A DNA stretch of 64,000 bases. Source: Gemmatimonas phototrophica (GTDB lineage Bacteria > Gemmatimonadota > Gemmatimonadetes > Gemmatimonadales > Gemmatimonadaceae). Positions 44,589-54,826 of the stretch are shown piece by piece. Position 1 is the first letter of the stretch; each line of letters opens with the position of its first letter. The DNA lies in contig NZ_CP011454.1 of NCBI RefSeq assembly GCF_000695095.2, positions 2,852,001 to 2,916,000 on the forward strand, written 5' to 3'. A program made the translations under genes and the position numbers. The notes below the pieces were generated by a model. That model was not told where the DNA came from, did not search any database, and worked only from the letters and a program-made list of their open reading frames with translations.

Positions 44589-45203
44589 ATGGCATCGATC
44601 TACATGCCGTACATCATCGAGCGCTCGAGCCGTGGCGAGCGCACGTATGACATCTTCTCGCGCCTGTTGATGGATCGCATCGTGTTCCTCGGCTCGCCGA
44701 TCAACGACGACGTCGCGAACATCATCATTGCGCAGATGCTCTTCCTCGAGGCGGACAACCCCGAGAAGCCCATTCACCTGTACATCAACTCCCCGGGTGG
44801 CTCGGTCTCGGCCGGCCTCGCGATGTACGACACGATGCAGTTCATCAAGGCCCCCGTGCACACCACGTGCATGGGTATGGCGGCTTCCATGGGCGCGTTC
44901 CTGCTCTGCGCCGGCGCCGCCGGTCACCGCAGCGCGCTTCCGCACAGCCGCATCATGATTCACCAGCCGTCGCAGAACGGTGGCGGTGGCTCGGCGTCGG
45001 ACATTGAGATTCAGGCCAAGGAAATCCTGTATCTCCGTTCGAAGATGAACGAACTCATGGCCAAGCACACCAACCGTCCGGTGGAGCAGATTGAGCGCGA
45101 CACGGATCGTGACCGCTTCATGAGCGCCGAAGATGCCAAGGTGTACGGTCTGGTGGACAACGTCATTCAGCATCAGGCGGAACTGGTTCCGGCCACCAAG
45201 TAA
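44589..45203 (+). CDS. clpP: ATP-dependent Clp protease proteolytic subunit
   Basis: 204 residues preceded by AAGGAG. The catalytic serine lies in [11 protein letters not shown] (~residue 99) and the histidine in [10 protein letters not shown] (~124); the aspartate is in the [11 protein letters not shown] region (~171). [11 protein letters not shown] (~66) is the oxyanion loop. It works with ClpX, whose gene here is separated from clpP by two reverse-strand genes. Confidence 0.93.
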   Translation: MASIYMPYIIERSSRGERTYDIFSRLLMDRIVFLGSPINDDVANIIIAQMLFLEADNPEKPIHLYINSPGGSVSAGLAMYDTMQFIKAPVHTTCMGMAASMGAFLLCAGAAGHRSALPHSRIMIHQPSQNGGGGSASDIEIQAKEILYLRSKMNELMAKHTNRPVEQIERDTDRDRFMSAEDAKVYGLVDNVIQHQAELVPATK

Positions 45204-45233
45204 CACCGTACGACCTCGCGACAACGAGGCAAA

Positions 45234-45270
45234 CACAACGGCCCCGCACTGTTCGTGCGGGGCCGTTGTG
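45234..45270. terminator. Strong hairpin between convergent clpP and P450 genes
   Basis: A 16-bp perfect stem (45234-45249 with 45255-45270) around a 5-base loop, very GC-rich in the middle and flanked by A-rich and T-containing ends, so it can work on both strands. It ends 4 bp before the P450 stop on the opposite strand and lies 30 bp past the clpP stop. Confidence 0.75.
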
Positions 45271-45273
45271 TCG

Positions 45274-46665
45274 TTAGCGGGCGGTCACCCGCATCTGGAT
45301 TTCCGTTGCCGGCCTGGTGGTGAGGCGGGCGTACGGCCGCACCGTCTCCGGATGCAGTGTGGTGAAGTCAAACCGGCGCACCAGCCGGGCGATGATCAGC
45401 GCCGTTTCAATGGTGGCGAACGCGGCCCCTACACAAATGCGCGGCCCGGCGCCGAACGGCAGGTACGAACCTGGCACCTGCTTCGATTCCCGCTCCGGAA
45501 GAAACCGGTCGGGATCAAAACGGTCCGGCATATCCCACAGCTTTTCGTGTCGATGCATGCTCCACGGCGCAATCATGAGCATGGTTCCGCGCTTGACCTT
45601 GCGGCCGTCGATCTCCGTGTCCTTGCCGGCCACACGCGGCAGAAACGTAATGGGCGGGTAGAGGCGCAGCACTTCGCGGAAGAAATTGCGAACAAATGGC
45701 AGACGCTTCGTGTGCTCAAGCAGCACGGGACCGTCACCCACAACCTCCGCTACCTCGGCGCGAATGCGGGCGGCGAGATCGGGACGTTGCGACAGAATGA
45801 AAAACGCCCAGGTCAAGGAACTCGCCGTGGTCTCGTGCCCAGCCAGGAAGAACACCCCCAGCTGGTCGATCAGCCCTTCCCGATCGAAGGGCTCACCCGT
45901 TTCGGCGTCGCGCGCCTCGAGAATGGCCCCGGCGATATCGTCGAACTCCGGGTGCTTGAGGCGTTCATCGAGCATGGTACCCAGATGCATGCGAATGCGG
46001 GCGCAGGCCTTCCGCACAGGCTCCGGCTGCTGGTGCGGCGACCAGGGCCTGTCCCACAGCATGCGCTTGATATCGATGCTCCCCACCTGCCGTTCGAAGC
46101 GCATGAAGTCATCAAAGACCTCCTGCGACGCTTCGCCTCCCAGCGGCACCGAGAAGATCGTGCGCGTAATGACATCGGCCGTGAGGTGGCTCATGGCGGC
46201 ATCAAGTGAAAACGGCTGCGCACCGGCGGCCTGCTCTTCCAACCGATGCTCGTAGTCGTCTACCGCAGCCGCCATGAAGTCGAAGGCGCGATTGATGCGC
46301 ATATGCGAGAACGCGGGGTCCACCATCTTCCGCTGCCGCCGCCAGGTATCGCCACTGGTGACGAACATGGAGTTCCCCACGAGATCTTCCAACGCCTCCA
46401 CGAACAGGTCGTTCTTGGGGAAGGTGTCGTGGTCGGTGAGAATGCGGTTCACCCAGACCGGATCGTTGACGAGCAGGATCCCCCGCCGGGTGTAGCCAAG
46501 AGGGGTGATCATCTCGCGATAGGCGAGATCCGGCAAAAGGCTGAGCAGGTCCTTTTCCCGGCGCCACATGAGGCGCAACAGTGAAGGAACCGGTGGGCGC
46601 GGCGTAGGCGCCGGCGGGCGCCAGAGAGGCCCCGGAGCCGTTGAATCCGGTTGGGGAGGGGTCAC
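45274..46665 (-). CDS. Cytochrome P450
   Basis: 463 residues, no membrane anchor. The oxygen-binding I-helix motif is AGHETTASS (~residues 275-283), the K-helix ExxR is in REVLRLYPP (~330), and the heme loop PFGAGPRICVG (~402-412) gives the cysteine ligand. The long form, with FLPER before the heme loop, resembles self-standing CYP110/CYP175-like enzymes that oxidise fatty acids, terpenes or carotenoids. No dedicated redox partner is adjacent. The carotenoid genes 2 kb away make carotenoid hydroxylation an attractive but untested idea. Confidence 0.88.
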   Translation of the reverse strand: MTPPQPDSTAPGPLWRPPAPTPRPPVPSLLRLMWRREKDLLSLLPDLAYREMITPLGYTRRGILLVNDPVWVNRILTDHDTFPKNDLFVEALEDLVGNSMFVTSGDTWRRQRKMVDPAFSHMRINRAFDFMAAAVDDYEHRLEEQAAGAQPFSLDAAMSHLTADVITRTIFSVPLGGEASQEVFDDFMRFERQVGSIDIKRMLWDRPWSPHQQPEPVRKACARIRMHLGTMLDERLKHPEFDDIAGAILEARDAETGEPFDREGLIDQLGVFFLAGHETTASSLTWAFFILSQRPDLAARIRAEVAEVVGDGPVLLEHTKRLPFVRNFFREVLRLYPPITFLPRVAGKDTEIDGRKVKRGTMLMIAPWSMHRHEKLWDMPDRFDPDRFLPERESKQVPGSYLPFGAGPRICVGAAFATIETALIIARLVRRFDFTTLHPETVRPYARLTTRPATEIQMRVTAR

Positions 46666-46672
46666 GGGTGTC

Positions 46673-47422
46673 TCAGGCCTTGCTGGTCGCGCCAGCCGGT
46701 GCAGAGCGCGGCCGGCGGAAGGCCAGGCGCAGACGTGTCTGCTGGTAGATGATGATCACCAATCCCACACCGAGTGGGATGGCCCACATTTTGGGATTGA
46801 GCGCGTTGCCGGGGTTGAGCCGCACAAAACCGAACGCCATGAATGCGGTATACACGGAGATACCGGACCCCACGATGCTCTTGATGTGCTCCAGCTGGTA
46901 CGCAATGCGACTGGGCTCAGGGGTATAGATGAACCACAGATTGGTCAGCCCCGACGCAATGCCCACCAGCGAGAAGCCCATCATGAGCGTCTCATTGATG
47001 AGCCACCCCCGATAGGCGCACACGAGGGCGGCAAAGATCGTGAACACGTTCAGGGACACATTGGCCCAGTGCCGGTTGGCCGGGTGGTTCTTCTTGTTCC
47101 GGATGGTGGCGATCCCATGCCAGACCAGATGGATGGTCATGATGGCGAGGTACAGCATCATCCAACCAAAAATCCCCTCAATCCGCGACTGGGGCCAATT
47201 GAGCGCCACCTGTTTGGGGTGGGTGACGATGGGGGACAGCAGGGTGGTACTTGCCATGCCAATGGCCATGCTGGCGGTCACCAACATGAGCCGGGCATAC
47301 CATTCCCCGAACTTCCGGTGGGTCGGGCTCCCCTTTTTCCCAAGCACGGGGATCCAAAAGAGGAGCAACCCCACCGCGCCGGTGGTGACATGGACGAACA
47401 AGAAGCCTTCAAAGGGCCACAT
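46673..47422 (-). CDS. Multi-pass membrane protein, DUF2306-like
   Basis: 249 residues, about seven membrane helices. The start FLFVHVTTGAVGLLLFWIP, then KGSPTHRKFGEWYARLM, and an internal HLVWHGIATIRN show conserved histidines at membrane edges, like DUF2306/cytochrome-b561-like uncharacterised proteins; the family call is tentative. It is transcribed with the P450 gene (7-bp gap), so it could be a heme or electron-transfer partner. Both genes interrupt the usual clpP-clpX order. Confidence 0.6.
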   Translation of the reverse strand: MWPFEGFLFVHVTTGAVGLLLFWIPVLGKKGSPTHRKFGEWYARLMLVTASMAIGMASTTLLSPIVTHPKQVALNWPQSRIEGIFGWMMLYLAIMTIHLVWHGIATIRNKKNHPANRHWANVSLNVFTIFAALVCAYRGWLINETLMMGFSLVGIASGLTNLWFIYTPEPSRIAYQLEHIKSIVGSGISVYTAFMAFGFVRLNPGNALNPKMWAIPLGVGLVIIIYQQTRLRLAFRRPRSAPAGATSKA

Positions 47423-47584
47423 ACGGAACCTTTGGTACCCTGTGACGGGGTGCGGGGTAAAACGGGGGAGGGGACAAAGTGGGGCGGCCCGGTCGGTAAC
47501 GCCATCGTGAAGCCCCTGACACCAACTTGACCCGGCTCGTGTTTTTCCGGGAGGGTGCCGACACTCTCAAGGAAGCCGTTTCGC

Positions 47585-47613
47585 TTGACCCTGCGTAGCC
47601 TGCGGGGTTAACT
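47585..47613 (+). promoter_or_regulatory. Sigma-70-like promoter for clpX
   Basis: TTGACC at 47585-47590 and TTAACT at 47608-47613 are separated by exactly 17 bp, a good housekeeping promoter layout, about 90 bp upstream of the clpX ATG. It lies in the 280-bp divergent gap left by the reversed gene pair. Its presence would let clpX-lon be transcribed without clpP. Confidence 0.45.
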
Positions 47614-47702
47614 CTACCATCCGTGCAGCCGTGTCGCGCTGCATGTCCCAATGCTGTGCGGGGCCTGCCTGAGACCCCGTCCGCTCACCGTACCGGATCG
47701 CC

Positions 47703-48965
47703 ATGTCCCACGACAAGCATCTGCGCTGCTCTTTTTGCGGAAAGTCCAAGGACGCCGTCCGGAAGTTCATTTCGGGGCCCTCGGTCTATATCTGCAACGA
47801 GTGCATTGCCCTCTGCAACGAAATTCTCGCCGAGGACGAAGAACGCGAGGTCGCGGAATCGATCACGCAGGTTCCTACCCCGCGTGAGATCAAGAACATC
47901 CTCGATTCGTACGTCATCGGACAGGATCAGGCCAAGAAGGCGTTGTCGGTGGCGGTATACAACCACTACAAGCGCATCAACGCCGCCGGCACGGCCCGCG
48001 AAGACGATGTGGAGCTGGACAAGTCCAACATCTTGCTCATCGGGCCCACCGGCACCGGCAAGACGCTGTTGGCACAGACCCTGGCCCGTATCCTCGACGT
48101 GCCGTTTACCATTGCCGATGCGACCACGCTGACCGAAGCGGGGTACGTGGGCGAGGACGTGGAGAACATTCTGGTGCGGCTGCTGCAGGCGGGCGACTTC
48201 AATGTCGCCGAATGCGAGCGCGGCATCGTCTACATCGACGAAATCGACAAAATCGCGCGGAAGTCGGAGAACCCGAGCATTACGCGCGACGTGTCGGGTG
48301 AAGGGGTGCAGCAGGCGCTGCTCAAGATTCTTGAGGGCACCGTCGCCAGCGTCCCGCCGCAGGGCGGCCGCAAGCACCCGCAGCAGGAATACATCCAGAT
48401 CAACACCAAGGACATCCTGTTCATCTGCGGTGGCGCCTTCGATGGGCTCGAAAAGATCATCGAAGCCCGCACGGGCAAGCGTCAGCTCGGCTTTGATGCC
48501 AAGAAGGGCGACAGCAAGGTGGTCTCGATCAAGCAGACCACTCCCAAGACGCCGTTTGCCGAAGTGGAGCCGGACGACCTGCTCCGGTTTGGGATCATCC
48601 CCGAGTTGGTGGGCCGCCTGCCGGTGTGCGTGCCGCTCGAGGCGCTCGACGAGGATACGCTCGTGAGCATTCTCAAGGAACCGAAGAACGCGTTGACCAA
48701 GCAGTATCAGCGCCTCTTCGACCTCGAGGAAGTGAAGATCACGTTTGAGGAATCGGCGCTGCGCGCGGTGGCCGCCAAGGCTCTCAAGCGCGGTACCGGG
48801 GCGCGCGGCCTGCGCGCCATTCTTGAGGAAACACTCCTCGACACCATGTTTGAACTGCCGACCCGCGACGACGTCGTGGAGGTCCGGGTGACGGAAGCGT
48901 CGGTACAGCACGGCGGTCCCCCGCTCCTCGAAATCGCGCCCAAGCGGCAGAAGAAGGAAGCCTGA
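47703..48965 (+). CDS. clpX: ATP-dependent Clp protease ATP-binding subunit ClpX
   Basis: 420 residues. N-terminal zinc-binding domain with CSFCGKS and CNECIALC (~residues 9-36). AAA+ module with Walker A GPTGTGKT (~114), Walker [10 protein letters not shown] (~178), the pore loop GYVGEDVE (~144), and arginine finger in ELVGRLPV (~300). Unfolds substrates for ClpP. The stop overlaps the probable CTG start of lon. Confidence 0.93.
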   Translation: MSHDKHLRCSFCGKSKDAVRKFISGPSVYICNECIALCNEILAEDEEREVAESITQVPTPREIKNILDSYVIGQDQAKKALSVAVYNHYKRINAAGTAREDDVELDKSNILLIGPTGTGKTLLAQTLARILDVPFTIADATTLTEAGYVGEDVENILVRLLQAGDFNVAECERGIVYIDEIDKIARKSENPSITRDVSGEGVQQALLKILEGTVASVPPQGGRKHPQQEYIQINTKDILFICGGAFDGLEKIIEARTGKRQLGFDAKKGDSKVVSIKQTTPKTPFAEVEPDDLLRFGIIPELVGRLPVCVPLEALDEDTLVSILKEPKNALTKQYQRLFDLEEVKITFEESALRAVAAKALKRGTGARGLRAILEETLLDTMFELPTRDDVVEVRVTEASVQHGGPPLLEIAPKRQKKEA

Positions 48966-51397
48966 GTACGCAACGCACTTCGAGGACCGGCAGCGTAAAG
49001 CTGCCGGTCCTTCCGCTTCGCGACGTGGTGTTGTTCCCCCACGTTGCCATGCCGCTCCTGATCGGGCGCGACGCATCGTTGGCGGCCGTCACGGCTGCCC
49101 TTGATGGCAATCGGGAAATTCTGCTGGTCACGCAGCGCAATGCCGACGTGAACGTTCCGACCGGCACCGACCTGTACCGCATTGGCGTACGCGCCCGCGT
49201 GCAGCAGGCCTCGCGCGTCTCCAACGGGACCACGAAAATCCTGGTGGACGGGCTGGAGCGGGTGAAGGTGACCCGATTCACCTCGGCCAACGCGCTCGCG
49301 CGCACGAAGGGCGCCAAGGCGGGCACGCTGCTGGAGGCGCGCGTGGAGTCGCTCCCCTTCAAGCGGGGACGGGGTGGATCCGGTCCGCAGGGCAGTGAAA
49401 CCACGCACGCCCGCATTCGCCATGCGCTCTCGCTCTTCGAGGAATACACCGGCATGCAGCGCCGGCTTCCTCCCGAAGTCGTGGGGCTGCTGCAAGGGCT
49501 CGATGACGAAGAACGCATTGCCTTCGGCATTGCGGCCCATCTGCAAATCCCCATCGAGCAGCGACAGGCGCTGTTGGGGGCCACCTCGTTGTCCGAACTC
49601 TCCGGACAGCTGGTGAATATCCTGGGCGCCGAGCTTGACCTGCTCAAGCTGGAGCGCAAGATCGACGAACAGGTGCGCGGTTCGCTCTTTCAGAACCAGC
49701 GCGAGTTCTTCCTGCAGGAACAGTTGCGGGCCATTCACCGCGAGCTGGGCCAGGAAGAAGGTGATGAGTTTGAGGACATGGCGCGGCAGATTGCTGAAAA
49801 GCAGCTCCCGGAAGCCGTGGCCGTGCGTGCGCATCGTGAGCTGCGTCGGCTCAAGCGCAGCTCCCCCACCAGCCCTGATGCCGCGGTCTCGCGCGGTTGG
49901 CTGGACTGGGTGCTGGCACTGCCGTGGGGCACGCGCACCACGGACACCACGGACATCGAGGCAGCGCGCGCCGCACTCGAGGGCGATCACTTCGGTCTCG
50001 TCGATGTGAAGGAGCGCATTCTCGACCACATTGCGGTCTTGTCGCGCGTAGGCAAGCTGCCCGGCCCCATTCTCTGCCTGGTGGGACCGCCAGGGGTGGG
50101 CAAGACGTCCCTTGGGCGCTCCATTGCCCACGCGCTCAATCGCCAGTTTGTCCGCATGGCGCTGGGCGGCGTGCGTGACGAAGCGGAGATTCGTGGTCAC
50201 CGTCGTACGTATATTGGCGCGATGCCTGGGCGTATTCTGCAAGCCATGCGCCGTGCGGAGAGTGTCAATCCGGTCATCCTGCTCGACGAGATCGACAAGC
50301 TGGGTGCCGACTTTCGCGGGGACCCGGCGGCGGCACTGCTCGAAGTGCTCGACCCGGAACAGAACAACGCTTTCAACGATCACTACCTCGAGGTGGATTA
50401 CGATCTCTCGCAGGTGCTGTTCGTGACCACGGCCAACTCGCTGGGGAGCATTCCGGAGGCGTTGCGTGACCGCATGGAGATCATCCGGTTACCGGGGTAT
50501 CTCGACCAGGAGAAGCTGGCCATTGCCCGTCGCTTTCTGGTGCCCAAGCAGCTGGTGGCCAATGGCGTGCCGGCCGACCGGGTAACGATTGCCGACGATG
50601 TGCTGCCGGCGATCATTCGCAACTATTCCCGTGAAGCTGGTGTGCGCGATCTGGAGCGGCGGATTGCCCGCCTGGCGCGCAAACTGGCCCGCCGAGCCTG
50701 GACGGACGGCAACACGCATACGGTAACCACCGACGACCTGCAGGGGATGCTGGGCACCGCACCGTTCAGTGAAGACGATCTCAGCCTGCAGGATCAGGTG
50801 GGGGTCGCCAACGGGCTGGCCTACACCAGCATCGGTGGCGAGTTGCTCGAAATCGAAGTGAGTGTGTTGCCGGGCCGTGGGCGGTTGCAACTCACGGGTA
50901 CGTTGGGCGATGTCATCAAGGAATCGGCGGCGGCAGCACTGAGCTTTGTGCGCGCCCGTGCGTCGGCGTTTGGCTTGTCGCCCGACTTTCACCGCACCCG
51001 TGATATTCACGTGCACCTGCCGGCGGGCGCCACGCCCAAGGATGGCCCCTCAGCCGGCATTGCGCTGGCCACGGCGCTCATCAGTGCCCTCACCGGCATT
51101 CCGGTGCGTGGGGATGTCGCCATGACCGGAGAAGTCACCCTGCGCGGGCGGGTGCTGCCCATTGGGGGACTGCGCGAGAAGGGGGTCGCTGCCCACCGGC
51201 ACCACATTGCGCATGTGATTGTCCCCGCCGGCAACATGAAGGATCTCACCGAGCTCCCCGATGACGTGCGCGCCGGCGTCACGTGGCATACGGTGAAGTC
51301 GATGGACGAGGTACTCACGCTGGCATTACGTGGAGCGCTGCCGACGCTCAGCGAAGCGCCTGTCGTCATGTCGACCACCTCAGAGTATCTGTCGTGA
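48962..51397 (+). CDS. lon: ATP-dependent protease Lon (apparent CTG start)
   Basis: About 811 residues. The family N-terminus [14 protein letters not shown] is encoded upstream of the first GTG (49025), so a start there would cut the conserved motif. Reading back, no ATG, GTG or TTG occurs before the frame enters clpX; a CTG at 48962 overlaps the clpX stop as CTGA and has GGAAG just upstream. AAA+ Walker A GPPGVGKT is at ~375 and the protease serine in PKDGPSAG at ~696, with the catalytic lysine in [10 protein letters not shown] (~740). Degrades damaged and regulatory proteins. Function is certain; the start codon is inferred. Confidence 0.9.
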   Translation: MSTQRTSRTGSVKLPVLPLRDVVLFPHVAMPLLIGRDASLAAVTAALDGNREILLVTQRNADVNVPTGTDLYRIGVRARVQQASRVSNGTTKILVDGLERVKVTRFTSANALARTKGAKAGTLLEARVESLPFKRGRGGSGPQGSETTHARIRHALSLFEEYTGMQRRLPPEVVGLLQGLDDEERIAFGIAAHLQIPIEQRQALLGATSLSELSGQLVNILGAELDLLKLERKIDEQVRGSLFQNQREFFLQEQLRAIHRELGQEEGDEFEDMARQIAEKQLPEAVAVRAHRELRRLKRSSPTSPDAAVSRGWLDWVLALPWGTRTTDTTDIEAARAALEGDHFGLVDVKERILDHIAVLSRVGKLPGPILCLVGPPGVGKTSLGRSIAHALNRQFVRMALGGVRDEAEIRGHRRTYIGAMPGRILQAMRRAESVNPVILLDEIDKLGADFRGDPAAALLEVLDPEQNNAFNDHYLEVDYDLSQVLFVTTANSLGSIPEALRDRMEIIRLPGYLDQEKLAIARRFLVPKQLVANGVPADRVTIADDVLPAIIRNYSREAGVRDLERRIARLARKLARRAWTDGNTHTVTTDDLQGMLGTAPFSEDDLSLQDQVGVANGLAYTSIGGELLEIEVSVLPGRGRLQLTGTLGDVIKESAAAALSFVRARASAFGLSPDFHRTRDIHVHLPAGATPKDGPSAGIALATALISALTGIPVRGDVAMTGEVTLRGRVLPIGGLREKGVAAHRHHIAHVIVPAGNMKDLTELPDDVRAGVTWHTVKSMDEVLTLALRGALPTLSEAPVVMSTTSEYLS

Positions 51398-52077
51398 GTG
51401 ACGCGGCAGAAGGCGTGCGGCCCGAGGACGCGAAGGAACCGGCGAAAGATCCGCTGGTCATTCGCCACCTCGAGTATCTGGGCCCCATGTCCACGCGTGG
51501 TGGCTGGCGTCCGGATCCGTCGTACCCGGAGATTGCCTTCGTCGGGCGCTCCAACGTGGGCAAGTCATCGTTGCTCAACAAGCTCATGAAGCGCAAAGCC
51601 TTTGCGCGCGTGAGCAACACGCCGGGCCGAACGCGCGAGATTCACTTCTTTGATGTGAACAAGCAGTTCGTACTCGCCGACCTGCCGGGCTACGGGTACG
51701 CGCGCATCAGCAAGGAACGCAAGGCCGAGTGGCGTCCGCTCATTGAGGGGTTCCTCACCGATAGCCCCCGGTTGTGGGGCGTCGTGCAGTTGCTGGACGT
51801 GCGGCACGACCCGTCGCCCGACGACATGGTCATGCTCGACTTTCTGGCGCAGCTGGGAGTGCCCACCATCTTTGCGGTCACCAAAGTGGACAAGTTGCGC
51901 AAGGCAGAGGTGGCGCCGCGCATTCAGGCGTTGGCCGCGCAGTTACGCCTCGATCCGGATCAGATTGTGCCGTTCAGTGCGACCACCGGCGCGGGCCGCG
52001 ATGAGTTGGCGGCAGCGCTGATGGAGCTGTTGGCGATGCCCGACTGGAGAACTCCTGCCGAAGAAGGTGCCCTGTGA
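51394..52077 (+). CDS. engB: Ribosome biogenesis GTPase YsxC/EngB
   Basis: 227 residues from GTG 51394, overlapping the lon stop as GTGA. GTPase motifs: G1 GRSNVGKSS (~50), G2 region NTPGRTREI (~76), G3 DLPGYGYA (~97), G4 TKVDKL (~170), G5 SATTGAG (~199). It has a ~25-residue acidic N-terminal extension. Essential in many bacteria for large-subunit assembly. Confidence 0.9.
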   Translation: MSDAAEGVRPEDAKEPAKDPLVIRHLEYLGPMSTRGGWRPDPSYPEIAFVGRSNVGKSSLLNKLMKRKAFARVSNTPGRTREIHFFDVNKQFVLADLPGYGYARISKERKAEWRPLIEGFLTDSPRLWGVVQLLDVRHDPSPDDMVMLDFLAQLGVPTIFAVTKVDKLRKAEVAPRIQALAAQLRLDPDQIVPFSATTGAGRDELAAALMELLAMPDWRTPAEEGAL

Positions 52078-52748
52078 ACCGATATGCCGGTCTGCGCCCG
52101 CTTTTTGTGCTGGCAGCTTTCGTGGGTCTCGCGGCCTGTGCCACGGCCACGCCCATACCGGCACAGGTGCCACCGCCGGCCGGTCAGGCTGGCGTGAGCG
52201 GTGATACGCTCGATCCCAACTGGATTCCGGCGGGATTTGGGACCCTGCGGCAGGATGATATTGCCCTCAAGACGTCGCCGGCCAACGGGCTGCAAGTGCG
52301 CGCCATTCCGCTCGACGAGCGTATCATCCGGCTGCTGTCACCAGACTCTTACCGCGCCCTGCGCGACCTGCTGGCAAGCAAGGAACAACAGCTGCTTGGG
52401 GTGAAGGAGCGCAACCGTCTCCCCGCGTACTCCATCTGGTACGTGAGCTTCTTCGCCATTGAACAGGGCGAAACGCGCTTCTCTCCGCAGGAATTCATCA
52501 TCAGCAACACCGGGCGCGATTTCCGTCCCTTGGACATGGTGCCCCTCACGCCGGGCTTTGGCGAGTATCGCCTCAAGCAGCGCGAGGTGCAGTCGGCGCT
52601 CCTCGTGTTTGATGGCCAGATCGATCTCAATCAGCCGGTCACGGCACAGTTGGAGAGTACGGTGAGCGTGACCGACTGGAACAGCGTGCTGCAGCGTATT
52701 GAGCGTGAACGGGCCCTGGTGCGCTCACGAGCGGCCGGCAAGCGCTGA
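52074..52748 (+). CDS. Predicted lipoprotein, function unknown
   Basis: 224 residues from a GTG that overlaps engB (GTGA). The signal peptide ends in a lipobox (VGLAAC, Cys ~22), so the mature protein is probably lipid-anchored. After a proline-rich linker comes one globular domain with alternating polar/hydrophobic strands (YSIWYVSFFAIEQGETRFSP, LLVFDGQIDLNQPV). No family recognised. Coupled translation with engB suggests envelope housekeeping only by context. Confidence 0.75.
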   Translation: MNRYAGLRPLFVLAAFVGLAACATATPIPAQVPPPAGQAGVSGDTLDPNWIPAGFGTLRQDDIALKTSPANGLQVRAIPLDERIIRLLSPDSYRALRDLLASKEQQLLGVKERNRLPAYSIWYVSFFAIEQGETRFSPQEFIISNTGRDFRPLDMVPLTPGFGEYRLKQREVQSALLVFDGQIDLNQPVTAQLESTVSVTDWNSVLQRIERERALVRSRAAGKR

Positions 52749-52749
52749 C

Positions 52750-53253
52750 TCACGGCACCAGCAACACATCCTCCACCGGCCCGGCGTCGCCGTGACGCAG
52801 CAGGTGCAAAGTGTACTGCAGCGCCTGATGTTCACGCGGCCAGGCTAATCGGTCCATCGCCTCAGCCGGTGTGAGCCACTCCCACGCATCGTGCTCCACG
52901 CCGGTGAGAATGGGCACGCCTCCGTCCACAATGGCGGCAAACACCACGGCCAGCTGTACACTGTCGAACCGGTGCAGGTAGAACGGGTTCACGGTAATGC
53001 TGTACAGCCGTTCCGGCGTCAGACCGGTTTCCTCCTGCACCTCCCGCCGCGCCGCCTGACTGGGCCCTTCGTCGGGCTCAATACGGCCGTGCACAATCTC
53101 CCAGGCACCGGTACAGCGCGTCCCAGCGGCCCGGCGCATGGCCAGCACCCGCCAACAGTCCGGACTCCCTTCCGGCGCCCGTGACAACACCACCACGTCC
53201 ACCACCCGCACATCCACCCGAGTGCCGGTTGGCACGATATCGTCGAGACTCAT
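52750..53253 (-). CDS. Nudix hydrolase
   Basis: 167 residues. The Nudix box GxxxxxExxxxxxxREUxEExGU is present at GRIEPDEGPSQAARREVQEE (~residues 56-75), with the metal-binding glutamates. The N-terminal strand VDVVVLSR and the late WEWLTPAEAM are usual for house-cleaning or dihydroneopterin/NTP pyrophosphatases; substrate unknown. It is convergent with the lipoprotein gene (1-bp gap) and divergent from trpE. Confidence 0.85.
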   Translation of the reverse strand: MSLDDIVPTGTRVDVRVVDVVVLSRAPEGSPDCWRVLAMRRAAGTRCTGAWEIVHGRIEPDEGPSQAARREVQEETGLTPERLYSITVNPFYLHRFDSVQLAVVFAAIVDGGVPILTGVEHDAWEWLTPAEAMDRLAWPREHQALQYTLHLLRHGDAGPVEDVLLVP

Positions 53254-53311
53254 GACCGAATGCTAGAGTGTCGCTTGCCCCGGGGCGAGCGGGGCGGCGA
53301 ACTTTCACGCG

Positions 53312-54823
53312 ATGACCACCTTCGCCGATTTCCACGCGCGCGCTGAGCTCTGTCGCGCGACCGGTGGCCTCGTGCCTGTCTGGCGCGATTGCCTGCTCGA
53401 TTTGTGCACCCCCGTTGCCGCCTTTGCCAAATTGCGGCGCGGGCCGTTTGCGTTCCTGCTGGAATCAGCAGTCACGCGGGGCGAGGCATGGTCGCGGTAC
53501 ACCTATATGGGCACAGAGCCCCGCGGGGCATGGCGCCTGAAAGACGGGCTGGTGGAAGACTGGACGCCAAGCGCGGGCTGGCATGCCGGCCGGTCGCCGG
53601 CCGATCCCATTGGCGATCTGCGTGACCTGGTGCGTGCCATGAACCCGGTGGACGCCCCCGAGCTTGGCACGTTGTGGAGCGGGGCCTTTGGCTTCTTTTC
53701 GTACGACACGGTACGGCACATCGAGCACCTGCCCAACCCGCCGCGCCGCGCCCTCAACTATCCCGATGCCTGCTTTGTCTTCACCGACGCGCTGGTGGTG
53801 ATCGACAACTGGCGCGGACAGGCCCGCGTGATCGTGTCGGTGGTGGTGCCCCCCAACGCCGACAGGGCCACACTTGAGGCGCTGCACGCGCGCGCCACCG
53901 ACACGCTCAACGAAACCATTGGTCGGCTGCAGAGCCCCGACGTGTTGCCCCCATTGTCGATGCACGAAGACGCTCGGCCGGCGGTCGCACGCTCTCTGTA
54001 CGACCGCGAAGATTTCCTGCGCGATGTGCAGCGGATCAAGGAGTACATCCTGTCGGGGGACGTTTTTCAGGCGCTGTTGGCACGGCGTATGGAGACGCCC
54101 CTCGATTTTGACAGCACCACGCTTTACCGCATGCTGCGCGCGCTCAATCCGAGCCCGTACATGTTCCATCTGCAGCTCGATGGACTGGAGCTGGTGGGCA
54201 GCTCACCCGAAATGATGCTGCGCGTGGCCGATGGGAAAGTCACGGTACGCCCCATTGCCGGCACGCGCCCACGCGGCAAGACGGCCGCCGAAGACGAGGC
54301 GTTGGCCACCGAGTTGATCAACGACGAGAAGGAGCGTGCCGAGCACGTGATGCTGGTGGATCTCGGGCGCAACGATGTCGGCCGGCTGGCCGCGTTTGGC
54401 ACTGTGCAGGTCACCGATCTGATGGTCGTCGAGAAGTACTCGCACGTGTTTCACATTGTGAGTCAGGTGGAGGGACAGCTGCCCCCCGATGCCAGTGCGC
54501 TCGACGCGTTCAAGGCCGTCTTCCCGGCCGGCACCATGACGGGTGCGCCCAAGGTGCGGGCCATGGAGATCATTGACGAACTGGAACCTGAGCGCCGCGG
54601 TGCCTATGCCGGCGCACTTGGCGTGATCGGGGCCGGTGACCGGCGCATGGACCTGGCCATCACCATCCGCACCTGTGTCATTGCCGATGGCGTGGCCTCG
54701 GTACAAGCCGGGGCCGGCATTGTGCACGACTCCGTTCCTGAAAAGGAATGGGAAGAGACGGACAACAAGGCCCGCGCGATGCTCACCGCCATCGGCCGCG
54801 CCCGCGCGGCTGCGCAGGGCTAA
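53312..54823 (+). CDS. trpE: Anthranilate synthase component I
   Basis: 503 residues. Makes anthranilate from chorismate with glutamine-derived ammonia. Conserved stretches include GAFGFFSYDTVRHIEHLP (~128), the chorismate-binding PIAGTRPRGKTAAED (~314), VDLGRNDVGR (~348), and FPAGTMTGAPKVRAMEIID (~407). The tryptophan-binding element near the start reads LLESAV, the usual LLES feedback site, so regulation by tryptophan is likely. No trpG or other trp gene is adjacent. Confidence 0.9.
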   Translation: MTTFADFHARAELCRATGGLVPVWRDCLLDLCTPVAAFAKLRRGPFAFLLESAVTRGEAWSRYTYMGTEPRGAWRLKDGLVEDWTPSAGWHAGRSPADPIGDLRDLVRAMNPVDAPELGTLWSGAFGFFSYDTVRHIEHLPNPPRRALNYPDACFVFTDALVVIDNWRGQARVIVSVVVPPNADRATLEALHARATDTLNETIGRLQSPDVLPPLSMHEDARPAVARSLYDREDFLRDVQRIKEYILSGDVFQALLARRMETPLDFDSTTLYRMLRALNPSPYMFHLQLDGLELVGSSPEMMLRVADGKVTVRPIAGTRPRGKTAAEDEALATELINDEKERAEHVMLVDLGRNDVGRLAAFGTVQVTDLMVVEKYSHVFHIVSQVEGQLPPDASALDAFKAVFPAGTMTGAPKVRAMEIIDELEPERRGAYAGALGVIGAGDRRMDLAITIRTCVIADGVASVQAGAGIVHDSVPEKEWEETDNKARAMLTAIGRARAAAQG

Positions 54824-54826
54824 CGG

